Assembly: GCA_951813085.1 (NCBI GenBank)
Contig: OX638348.1
Location: 3,791,627-3,855,626, forward strand
Length of the DNA: 64,000 nucleotides
DNA from: an uncultured Opitutaceae bacterium
Lineage (GTDB): Bacteria > Verrucomicrobiota > Verrucomicrobiia > Opitutales > Opitutaceae
Direction: 5' to 3'
Shown here: positions 56,596 through 64,000 of the stretch, one piece after another
Layout of the letters: each line of letters starts with the position of its first letter
How positions within the stretch are numbered: the stretch's first letter is position 1
Translations under genes and position numbers: made by a program
The notes under the pieces: model-generated
Told to the model about the DNA's origin: nothing
The model's input: the letters and a program-made list of their open reading frames with translations, nothing else
Database searches by the model: none

Positions 56596-59500
56596 CAAGC
56601 TACAACGCCATCGCAGAAACGAAAAACTTCATTGTCCTAGATCGCTACGAGCGAGACAGTGTAGTTAATGAGGATTATCAGAGCGAAGATGCGCTTGAGC
56701 GCGAGTTTATCCGAGATTTAGAAAACCAAGGCTACCTCTACGCGCCAGAGATCAATACACCCAAGTCGATGTTGGCAAACGTGCGCGTGCAGCTTCAGGA
56801 GCTGAACGATGCGCTTTTTAGCGAGGATGAGTGGAAACGCTTTGTGGAGCAATACCTCGACCCTGCCAGCGAAAACAGCACGGCCAAGGCGCGTAAACTG
56901 CATGAGAACTACCTCAAAGACTTTGTCTTCGATGACGGCCACATTGAGAACATCTACCTCGTTGATAAGAAGAATGTGCTCAACAACAAGATGCAAGTCA
57001 TCAAGCAGTTTGAGCAGGCGGGCAGCCACGCCAACCGCTATGACGTGACTATTCTCGTGAATGGCTTGCCGATGGTGCAGGTAGAGCTGAAGAAGCGCGG
57101 CGTGGCGATCCGCGAGGCATTCAATCAGGTGCATCGCTACAGCAAGGAGAGCTTCAATTCGGAGAACTCACTCTACAAGTATCTCCAGCTATTCGTTATC
57201 TCGAACGGCACGGATAGCCGTTACTTCGCGAATACGGTGAAGCGAAACAAGAACAGCTTCGACTTCACGATGAACTGGGCGAAGTCGGACAACTCGCTCA
57301 TCAAAGACCTTAAGGATTTCACCGCGACGTTCTTCCAGAAGCACACCTTGCTGGAGGTGCTGCTCAAGTATTCGGTCTTTGACGTGGACGCCACGCTTCT
57401 GGTGATGCGCCCCTACCAGATCGCCGCAACCGAGCGCATCATGTGGAAGATCAAGAGTGCATTCCAAGCGAAGAACTGGAGCAATACAGAGAGCGGCGGT
57501 TTCATCTGGCACACTACAGGTTCAGGAAAAACGCTTACCAGCTTCAAGGCTGCGCGTTTGGCAGCCGAGCTGGAATTTGTCGATAAAGTGTTCTTCGTGG
57601 TAGATCGCAAAGACCTCGATTACCAGACGATGAAGGAATACCAACGCTTCTCTCCTGATAGCGTGAATGGCTCCGACAGCACGGCAGGGCTGAAGCGCAA
57701 CATGGAGAAGGATGACAACAAGATCATTGTCACCACCATCCAGAAGTTGAACAACCTCATGCGAGGAGATGGCGATCTGCCCATCGACAACAAGCAAGTG
57801 GTCTTTATCTTCGATGAGTGTCACCGCAGTCAGTTCGGGGAGGCTCAGAAGAACCTCAAGAAGAAGTTTAAGCGGTATTACCAATTCGGATTTACAGGCA
57901 CACCAATCTTTCCTGAAAACGCTTCGGGTGCGGAGACCACGGGAAGCGTCTTTGGGCGTGAGCTGCATTCGTATATCATCACGGATGCCATACGCGACGA
58001 GAAGGTGCTCAAGTTCAAGGTAGACTACAATGACGTGCGTCCGCAGTTCCAAGCTATCGAGACTGAGCAAGATGAGAAGAAACTCACGGCAGCAGAGAAC
58101 AAGCAGGCACTACTGCACCCTGATCGAATTCGTGAAATTTCCGGCTACATCCTAAAAAACTTCCCACAGAAGACGCACCGCGCGCACATGGGAGCCAAGG
58201 GCTTTAATGCCATGTTCGCGGTGAGCAGTGTGGATGCTGCGAAAGCCTACTATGAGGCATTCCGTGAGCTGCAAGATGGAGTGGAGGAAAAGAAGCGCCT
58301 CACCGTAGCGACGATTTTCTCCTTTGCAGCCAACGAAGAACAGGACGCGGTTGGCGACATTCCAGATGAGAGCTTTGAAGTCTCGGCCATGAATAGCAGC
58401 GCGAAGGAATTCCTCAGCGCAGCCATTGGCGACTACAACGCATCGTTCAAGACGAACTTCGGCGTCGATAGCAAGGGCTTCCAGAACTACTACCGTGACC
58501 TTGCCCAGCGAGTGAAGAAGCAGGAAGTGGATTTGCTGATTGTTGTCAGAATGTTCCTGACGGGCTTCGATGCGCCCACACTCAACACCCTTTTCGTGGA
58601 TAAAAACCTGCGCTATCATGGATTGCTACAGGCGTATTCACGCACCAATCGCATTTATGACGCGACTAAGACCTTCGGTAACATCGTGACCTTCCGCGAT
58701 CTGGAGCAGAGCACGATCAATGCGATCACGCTCTTTGGGAATGCAAACACCAAGAACGTGGTGCTGGAAAAGAGCTATAAAGAATACATGGAAGGCTTTA
58801 CGGACATCGCTACCGGAAAGGCGTGCCGTGGTTATGTGGACGTGGTTGCCGAATTGCAGGAACGCTTCCCTGAGCCGAGCGAGATCGAGAGGGAGCAAGA
58901 TAAGAAGGCGTTCGCGAAACTATTTGGCGAATACCTTCGCGTGGAGAATATTTTGCGTAACTACGATGAGTTCACAGGGCTGAATGCCTTGCAGAAGGTG
59001 GATCTCGAAGATGCGGAAGCCGTTGAAGAACTGAAGGCGAGGCATTACCTGAACGACGACGATATTGAGGCGATGCGAAAGATCGACGTGCCATCGGATA
59101 GACTGGTGCAAGACTACCGCTCAACCTACAATGACAGCGGTGATTGGTTGAGACGCCAGAAAGAAGGCGACCAGAAAGAGCAATCAACCGTTGATTGGGA
59201 TGATGTCGTCTTTGAGATCGATTTGCTGAAGTCACAAGAGATCAACCTCGACTACATTCTGGAGCTCATTTTCGAGCACAACAAGAAGACCAAGAACAAG
59301 GAAGACCTCATCGATGAAGTGCGGCGTGTGATCCGAGCCAGCATCGGTAGCAGAGCAAAGGAGAGCTTGATTGTTGATTTCATCAATCAGACGAACCTCG
59401 ATGACATCTGCGACAAGGCCAGCGTCATCGATACATTCTTCAAATTTGCCCAGAAGGAGCAAAAAAGAGAAGCCGTCGAGCTAATCGAGACGGAAGGGCT

Positions 59501-59696
59501 TAACGAAGAAGAGGCGCGACGCTACATCAAAGCATCCTTGAAGCGTGAATACGCCACTGAGAACGGCACGGCACTGAATGCCACGCTTCCCAAAATGAGC
59601 CCGCTGAACCCGCAATACAAAACGAAGAAGCAAACCGTGTTTCAGAAGATTTCCGCTTTCGTGGAGAAGTTTAAGGGCGTCGGTGGACAGATATAG
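56592..59696 (+). CDS. hsdR: Type I restriction endonuclease subunit HsdR
   Basis: Motor and nuclease subunit of 1034 aa, normal length. N-terminal nuclease with '[21 protein letters not shown]' (D..ExK), SF2 motor with Walker A '[16 protein letters not shown]', DEAD-like '[12 protein letters not shown]', '[11 protein letters not shown]' (motif III) and 'QAYSRTNR' (motif VI). Translocates DNA and cuts far from unmethylated sites. The EcoR124-type C-terminal helical region interacts with HsdM/HsdS. It shares ATGA with prrC, and its stop overlaps the start of a truncated reverse-transcriptase-like ORF. Confidence 0.96.
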   Translation: MTSYNAIAETKNFIVLDRYERDSVVNEDYQSEDALEREFIRDLENQGYLYAPEINTPKSMLANVRVQLQELNDALFSEDEWKRFVEQYLDPASENSTAKARKLHENYLKDFVFDDGHIENIYLVDKKNVLNNKMQVIKQFEQAGSHANRYDVTILVNGLPMVQVELKKRGVAIREAFNQVHRYSKESFNSENSLYKYLQLFVISNGTDSRYFANTVKRNKNSFDFTMNWAKSDNSLIKDLKDFTATFFQKHTLLEVLLKYSVFDVDATLLVMRPYQIAATERIMWKIKSAFQAKNWSNTESGGFIWHTTGSGKTLTSFKAARLAAELEFVDKVFFVVDRKDLDYQTMKEYQRFSPDSVNGSDSTAGLKRNMEKDDNKIIVTTIQKLNNLMRGDGDLPIDNKQVVFIFDECHRSQFGEAQKNLKKKFKRYYQFGFTGTPIFPENASGAETTGSVFGRELHSYIITDAIRDEKVLKFKVDYNDVRPQFQAIETEQDEKKLTAAENKQALLHPDRIREISGYILKNFPQKTHRAHMGAKGFNAMFAVSSVDAAKAYYEAFRELQDGVEEKKRLTVATIFSFAANEEQDAVGDIPDESFEVSAMNSSAKEFLSAAIGDYNASFKTNFGVDSKGFQNYYRDLAQRVKKQEVDLLIVVRMFLTGFDAPTLNTLFVDKNLRYHGLLQAYSRTNRIYDATKTFGNIVTFRDLEQSTINAITLFGNANTKNVVLEKSYKEYMEGFTDIATGKACRGYVDVVAELQERFPEPSEIEREQDKKAFAKLFGEYLRVENILRNYDEFTGLNALQKVDLEDAEAVEELKARHYLNDDDIEAMRKIDVPSDRLVQDYRSTYNDSGDWLRRQKEGDQKEQSTVDWDDVVFEIDLLKSQEINLDYILELIFEHNKKTKNKEDLIDEVRRVIRASIGSRAKESLIVDFINQTNLDDICDKASVIDTFFKFAQKEQKREAVELIETEGLNEEEARRYIKASLKREYATENGTALNATLPKMSPLNPQYKTKKQTVFQKISAFVEKFKGVGGQI

Positions 59697-59866
59697 TGAG
59701 ACCTAGAAGACAAACTACAGGGCGAGATTTAGATGCCAATGCCGCTTTGATTGGACTATCGGATCATGGTCTGTTTGCTGAGAAAATGCCGCCTTGCTTC
59801 TCTTCTGATGGGCTTTCATCGCATATCTCTAGCAGACTAATGAATCAGGCAGGGGTCAGGAGTTAA
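59696..59866 (+). pseudogene. Truncated reverse-transcriptase-like ORF, cut by REP array
   Basis: GTG 59696 overlaps the hsdR stop by one base (TAGTG). About 48 native codons follow ('DLDANAALIGLSDHGLFAEK', 'MPPCFSSDGLSSHISS') before the frame runs into a REP and ends at 59864-59866. 'LFxEKxPPCFxSxxL' resembles the N-terminus of defence-associated (DRT-type) or retron-like reverse transcriptases, from memory. The catalytic YxDD part is absent. Probably the lost last gene of the defence operon. Confidence 0.5.
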
Positions 59867-60006
59867 TTATTGACTAATTCTCTGAATGCAGGTGAATCAG
59901 GCAGGGGTCAGGAGTTAATTATTGACTAATTCTCATGAATCAGGCAGGGGTCAATGAATCAGGCAGGGGTCAGGAGTTAATTATTGACTAATTCTCTGAA
60001 TGCAGG
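59841..60006 (+). repeat. Cluster of four RAYT-type REP sequences
   Basis: Units begin TGAATCAGGCAGGGGTCAGG at 59841, 59893, 59936 (short, 18 bases) and 59955. The core GGGGTCAGGAGTTAAT-ATTGACTAATT is the same as the terminal sequence of the RAYT elements at 47.9 and 51.2 kb. Two single units recur at 60360-60411 and 60819-60870. Confidence 0.93.
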
Positions 60007-60359
60007 AACTACTACAATCGGCAAAGGCCGCACAGATCCCTGGGCTTGCTAACCCCGAGCGAGTTTGCCACTAAGCAATTAGAAGATGTGGTTGGGACCC
60101 CGCGAACTAGCCCACTTTTGATGAGGTGATTTTCGTCGATCAACGAAAGGACATCATCGATGAAAGAGACAAGACGCGCGACCGAGCAGATAATCCGCAT
60201 ACTGAGGGAGGCCGACACGGGGCTTCGGACCGAGGGGATCTGCCGCAGGCGCAGCATCAGCTCGCAGAGCTTCTACCGTTGGAAGAGCAAGTACGGAGGC
60301 ATGGATCTTAAGGAGGCTCAGCGCCTCCGCGACCTGGAGAAGGAGAACACCGAGCTCAA
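60007..60359 (+). mobile_element. IS3 fragment 1: orfB tail fused to left end and truncated orfA
   Basis: Starts with ~85 bases that read as the last codons of an IS3 orfB ('YYNRQRPHRSLGLLTPSEFA'). It continues directly into an IS3 left end (60091, GTTGGGACCCC) and orfA from ATG 60160. orfA is cut after 'LEKENTEL', where REP 60360-60411 begins. Confidence 0.85.
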
Positions 60360-60411
60360 TGAATCAGGCAGGGGTCAGGAGTTAATTATTGACTAATTCT
60401 CTGAATGCAGG
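60360..60411 (+). repeat. RAYT-type REP at the junction of IS3 fragments 1 and 2
   Basis: 52-base unit identical to those at 59841 and 59955, placed exactly where orfA of fragment 1 breaks off. Confidence 0.93.
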
Positions 60412-60818
60412 AACTACTACAATCGGCAAAGGCCGCACAGATCCTTGGGTTTGCTAACCCCGAGCGAGTTTGCCACTAAGCAATTAGAAGATGTGGTTGG
60501 GACCCCGGGAACTAGCCCACTTTTGATGAGGTGATTTTCGTCGATCAACGAAAGGACATCATCGATGGAAAAGACAAGACGCGCGACCGAGCAGATAATC
60601 CGCATACTGAGGGAGGCCGACACGGGGCTTCGGACCGAGGGGATCTGCCGCAGGCGCAGCATCAGCTCGCAGAGCTTCTACCGCTGGAAGAGCAAGTACG
60701 GAGGCATGGATCTTAAGGAGGTTCAGCGTCTCCGCGACTTGGAGAAGGAGAACACCGAGCTCAAGAAGCTGCTTGCCGACCAGCTGCTCAAGACCAAGGC
60801 TTTGGAGATCGCGCTGAG
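60412..60818 (+). mobile_element. IS3 fragment 2: same arrangement, longer orfA
   Basis: Repeats the orfB tail, left end (60496) and orfA from ATG 60565. orfA now reaches 'LADQLLKTKALEIAL' before the next REP (60819), 13 codons further than in fragment 1. Confidence 0.85.
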
Positions 60819-60870
60819 TGAATCAGGCAGGGGTCAGGAGTTAATTATTGACTAATTCTCTGAATGCAGG
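60819..60870 (+). repeat. RAYT-type REP at the junction of IS3 fragments 2 and 3
   Basis: Third single-unit context; same 52-base sequence. Confidence 0.93.
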
Positions 60871-61466
60871 AACTACTACAATCGGCAAAGGCCGCACAGA
60901 TCCCTGGGCTTGCTAACCCCGAGCGAGTTTGCCACTAAGCAATTAGAAGATGTGGTTGGGACCCCGCGAACTAGCCCACTTTTGATGAGGTGATTTTCGT
61001 CGATCAACGAAAGGACATCATCGATGGAAGAGACAAGACGCGCGACCGAGCAGATAATCCGCATACTGAGGGAGGCCGACACGGGGCTTCGGACCGAGGG
61101 GATCTGCCGCAGGCGCAACATCAGCTCGCAGAGCTTCTACCGCTGGAAGAGCAAGTACGGAGGCATGGATCTAAAGGAGGCTCAGCGCCTCCGCGACCTG
61201 GAGAAGGAGAACACCGAGCTCAAGAAGCTGCTTGCCGACCAGCTGCTCAAGACGAAGGCTTTGGAGATCGCGCTGGAAGAAAACCTCTGAGCCCGGAGCG
61301 CCGGCGCGGGGTTGCGGCGAAGGTCCAGTCCGCGCTGTCGCGTTCCGGGAGAGCCGTTTGCCGATGGCTGGGGATCAGCCGCTCGACGCTCCGCTACCTT
61401 CCGAAGCCCAAGCCGGAGGGGAAGCGCTTGCTGGAGCCGGAGATCGTCCGCCTTCCGGGGAGCATC
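60871..61466 (+). mobile_element. IS3 fragment 3: complete orfA and start of orfB
   Basis: orfB tail, left end (60955), complete orfA (61024-61290, 88 aa) and the first ~60 codons of orfB in the -1 frame ('RGVAAKVQSALSRSGRAVCR' to 'LEPEIVRLPG'). It breaks at ~61466, 27 bases before the stop of the next sulfatase gene. Close to the IS3 copy at 43.9 kb (shared stretches nearly identical). Confidence 0.87.
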
Positions 61467-61493
61467 CGACCAGGATGTCCAGCGATACTGCTC

Positions 61494-62891
61494 TCACTTA
61501 GAGGGCCCGGGGCCAGGTGGATTCCATGTTCCTAGAGGGTCAAAGCGGGCCGGTTCGAGCTGGGACGTCCACGCATCGAGAGCCTCTTGCAACTCTTTGG
61601 CTTTCTCGGGCTGGCTTTCGGCATGATTGCTTTCCTCGGCAATGTCCTGGGAAAGTTCATACAACTCTACTCGATCCTCTTTGTTCAAGTCGATATACTT
61701 GTCGTTTCCATGGCGCACCACGGCGTGGTCTTTGTCGAACATTTGCCAAAACAAGGCGTCGTGTGGTGGGCCCTGCTTCTCGCCAGTAATATAGGGGATC
61801 AAATCAACTCCATCCAAGGGTCGCTCAGGAGCAATTTCCACTCCGGTCAGCTCCACGATGGTGCCAAGCATGTCCATTGAACTCACGGGCTCGTCGAAGT
61901 CGATACCGGCAGGGATCGAGCCCGTCCAGCGAAAGGCGAAGGGAACGCGCATGCCGCCCTCGTAGATCGTACCCTTGCTTGCTCTCAAGGGAGCGTTGTT
62001 AGAGCCGTTGTTCGAGGCTCCTCCGTTGTCGGAAAGAAAGAAGACCAACGTATCGTCTTCGAGATTGAGCGCATCGAGAGTTTCGAGAACACGACCAACG
62101 CCATCATCCACGGCGCTGACCATGGCGGCATAGGTCTTGCGGAGCTTGTCGTCGATATGAGGGAAGCGGTCCAAGTACGTTTGGGTCGCTTGCATAGGCG
62201 TATGCGGCGCGTTATAGCTAAGAAATAGAAAGAACGGCGATTTGTGGTTCTTGACTATGAAGTCGACGGCTTCGTGAGAGAATTCGTCGGTAAGGTATTC
62301 ATCGGTTTCCACCCTTCGCTCATTGCGCAGTATCTTGGTGTTATACCAGCCGCCTTTTCGATCCACGTCCTCAATTGTTTGATACGTGAGATCTTCAGGA
62401 AAATAGCGATGCCCTCCCGCGACAAATCCGTAGAATTCATCGAATCCGCGTACGTTGGGCCGAAACTGGGGATGCGTACCGAGATGCCACTTTCCGACAT
62501 ACCCGGTATGGTAACCAACCTTCTTGAGAATTTCGGCCATGTTCTCTTCCTCTAGCGGCAGGCCCGCTTTGTCGTCGAACGGGTTCAGGGTAGGATTGCG
62601 ACGGTAGCCGAATCGTCCCTGATAGCGTCCTGTGATCATGCCGGCTCGGCTAGGCGAGCAAACAGGGTAGGTGACATATCCATTCGTGAAACGCACCCCT
62701 TCATTGGCGATACGGTCGATATTAGGAGTTGGAATGTCCTCGCATCCATTGAAGCCAACGTCGGCGTAGCCTTGATCGTCGGTAAGAATGATGACGATGT
62801 TAGGCGTTTGATTTTCAGAATCCGAGCGCGGAGCGCAACTGGTTGCGAGTAGGATGGCTAGGGCTATTGGGATGGAGAGAATTGATTTCAT
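61494..62891 (-). CDS. Lipoprotein type I sulfatase
   Basis: From ATG 62891 about 465 aa; a farther upstream start would add 39 residues lying in the preceding gene's tail. Lipoprotein-like signal (IPIALAILLATSC, Cys19). Metal site 'IILTDDQGYADVG', formylglycine motif C78-S-P-S-R ('RAGMITGRYQGRFG'), 'VGKWHLG' and second metal site 'VFFLSDNGGASNNGSNN' then 'SKGTIYEGGMRVPFAFRW'. Probably S1_19-like (iota/kappa-carrageenan or related sulfated glycans) by the RYQGRFG pattern, with low confidence. 34 bases downstream of the next sulfatase gene; likely one operon. Confidence 0.92.
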   Translation of the reverse strand: MKSILSIPIALAILLATSCAPRSDSENQTPNIVIILTDDQGYADVGFNGCEDIPTPNIDRIANEGVRFTNGYVTYPVCSPSRAGMITGRYQGRFGYRRNPTLNPFDDKAGLPLEEENMAEILKKVGYHTGYVGKWHLGTHPQFRPNVRGFDEFYGFVAGGHRYFPEDLTYQTIEDVDRKGGWYNTKILRNERRVETDEYLTDEFSHEAVDFIVKNHKSPFFLFLSYNAPHTPMQATQTYLDRFPHIDDKLRKTYAAMVSAVDDGVGRVLETLDALNLEDDTLVFFLSDNGGASNNGSNNAPLRASKGTIYEGGMRVPFAFRWTGSIPAGIDFDEPVSSMDMLGTIVELTGVEIAPERPLDGVDLIPYITGEKQGPPHDALFWQMFDKDHAVVRHGNDKYIDLNKEDRVELYELSQDIAEESNHAESQPEKAKELQEALDAWTSQLEPARFDPLGTWNPPGPGPSK

Positions 62892-62925
62892 GATAGGGAT
62901 TGCGTTTCCGGGAAATTCGGTGGGC

Positions 62926-64000
62926 CTATTTCTTGATTTTGATTTGAGTCTTTGCGGCCCAACTAAACCATGCGCTTGCGAGACGTTCAGTCGTTTCGGG
63001 TTGCGCATTTGCTAGATTGAAGAACTCAGTCCGATCAGTGGACAGGTCATACAATTCCCATTGATCGACTTTCTTGTCCCATACCACCTTTAAGTCGCCT
63101 TCACGGTATGCGCGGTTGCCTGACCATTCCCAGGCCATGAAATCGTGCCTGGAGCGCGGTTGGCCTTTGAAAATTGGTAGAAGCGATTTTCCTTCCAGAG
63201 GAATGATTGCTTGATTGTGACGTCTTTTTGGATACTCGGTTTCTGCCAACTCGATGAAGGTGGCCATGAAGTCGATGATATGCCCGGGTTCTTCAGTAAT
63301 GGTATTCGCCTCGATGTTTCCAGGCCACCAAGCGATCATGGGCGTATTGGCGCCGCCTTCCTGCAGCCAGCTTTTGTGACGGCGAAAGGGCGCGTTTTGA
63401 GCCCAACCCCAGGACGGTCCTACAGCGACGTAGTCATCTCCAGGACCGGCATGTCGCTTAGCGGGATCGCGGCCGCCGGGTTCTTCGGCGCAGCCACCAT
63501 TGTCCGAGAGGAAGCAGATAAGGGTATTGTCAGCGACGTCCAAAGCTTCAAGTGTTGCTCGAAGGCGCCCGATGTTCTGGTCGACACGGTCGATCATAGC
63601 GGCGTAGACCGCCATGCGGTGATCTTCGAATTCCTGATTTGCGGTTTCCCAATCATAGGCATCCGAGTCTGTGGAGGTCAGCCGATAGCGTTCCCTGTCT
63701 ATTAGCCCCATCTCAAGCTGCCGCTGATAGCGTTGCTCACGCATCTTTTCCCAACCCATCAGGTACTTGCCTTTGTACTTGGCGATATCCTTTGGCTTGG
63801 CGTGCAGGGGGTAGTGAGGCGCGGTGTAGTTGATATGGTGAATAAAGGGTCGATCTGGGTTTTCTGTGACACTCTTGCGAATGGTTTCTATTGCATGGTC
63901 GGTAAAGGCGTCGGTCGTGTAGTAGTTTTCTGGAAACGAAGTGATTCGCGTATCGTTTTGTCCGAATTTGCGGGTGCGTCCGCCTTTGTATTCAGGATCG
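62926..64000 (-). CDS. Type I sulfatase, C-terminal part (runs off the window)
   Basis: The frame is open to the right edge. Visible: 'ENPDRPFIHHINYTAPHYPLH', 'AKPKDIAKYKGKYLMGWEKM', second metal site 'LICFLSDNGGCAEEPGGRDP' and the C-terminal subdomain ending 'SAWFSWAAKTQIKIKK'. The formylglycine motif would lie beyond the edge. Pattern close to the sulfatase at 6842-8545 (same KYKGKY..GW and NGxCAEE features). Upstream gene of a sulfatase pair. Confidence 0.9.
   Translation of the reverse strand, partial: DPEYKGGRTRKFGQNDTRITSFPENYYTTDAFTDHAIETIRKSVTENPDRPFIHHINYTAPHYPLHAKPKDIAKYKGKYLMGWEKMREQRYQRQLEMGLIDRERYRLTSTDSDAYDWETANQEFEDHRMAVYAAMIDRVDQNIGRLRATLEALDVADNTLICFLSDNGGCAEEPGGRDPAKRHAGPGDDYVAVGPSWGWAQNAPFRRHKSWLQEGGANTPMIAWWPGNIEANTITEEPGHIIDFMATFIELAETEYPKRRHNQAIIPLEGKSLLPIFKGQPRSRHDFMAWEWSGNRAYREGDLKVVWDKKVDQWELYDLSTDRTEFFNLANAQPETTERLASAWFSWAAKTQIKIKK

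Noticed and set aside
59841..60870. REP cluster as a CRISPR array
   Set aside because: Repeats are 52 bases and separated by IS3 fragments, and the core equals the RAYT ends.

Overview
The window reads as chromosomal DNA from a marine-type, polysaccharide-degrading bacterium, most likely Verrucomicrobiota (Opitutia-like) or another PVC relative. I infer this from six type I (formylglycine) sulfatases, a ThuA-like protein, a BNR-type beta-propeller protein, a KdgK-type sugar kinase, a DUF6090-like membrane protein and a ResB/CcsA system II cytochrome c maturation pair. No rRNA or taxonomic marker is present, so the assignment is an inference.

Layout. 1-5.1 kb: start of a secreted protein (minus strand), then a TolC / MacA-like adaptor / MacB-like ATPase / FtsX-type permease export operon. 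5.2-12.5 kb: four sulfatases (one frameshifted, one with an in-frame TAG inside a near-perfect palindrome) with a ThuA-like protein. 12.5-31.4 kb: ordinary chromosomal genes: a secreted protein, a TorF-type porin, aldo/keto reductase plus DUF6090, a BNR protein, ClpB, CcsA/ResB plus a duplicated-domain lipoprotein, KdgK, an NtrB/NtrC-like two-component pair, tRNA-Gly(GCC), a left-handed beta-helix protein and TrpS.

31.4-61.5 kb is an accessory, defence-rich region packed with mobile DNA. (a) cheB is split by a 2086-bp element with 24-bp terminal inverted repeats and an 8-bp target duplication. The element carries a C5-cytosine methyltransferase, an HNH endonuclease and a 58-aa protein behind what looks like the first ~30 codons of an IS1595-type transposase, so it appears to be an IS whose transposase was replaced by a restriction-modification (RM) system. 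(b) A decayed S9 peptidase and an IS256-type remnant. (c) HipBA, an ImmA/IrrE plus DUF4411 pair, and two VapBC-type modules, one with its antitoxin gene interrupted by a tandem-repeat array. (d) A second type II RM pair bracketed by two almost identical REP-associated tyrosine transposase (RAYT) elements. (e) A type I RM operon (hsdM-hsdS-prrC-hsdR) with a PrrC-like anticodon nuclease between hsdS and hsdR and TAEL-type 12-bp repeats in hsdS. Immediately after it comes a truncated reverse-transcriptase-like start, cut by RAYT-type REP sequences. (f) A ladder of three IS3 left-end copies, each of the first two ending in a REP. The sulfatase-rich genome then resumes with two more sulfatases, the last running off the window.

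Together the genes suggest a polysaccharide-desulfating chromosome with an inserted defence island. RM, toxin-antitoxin and anticodon-nuclease modules there have been shuffled by IS1595-like, IS3, IS256 and RAYT/REP activity. Frameshifts are frequent in this window. Some may be sequencing or assembly errors, and this is stated where relevant.
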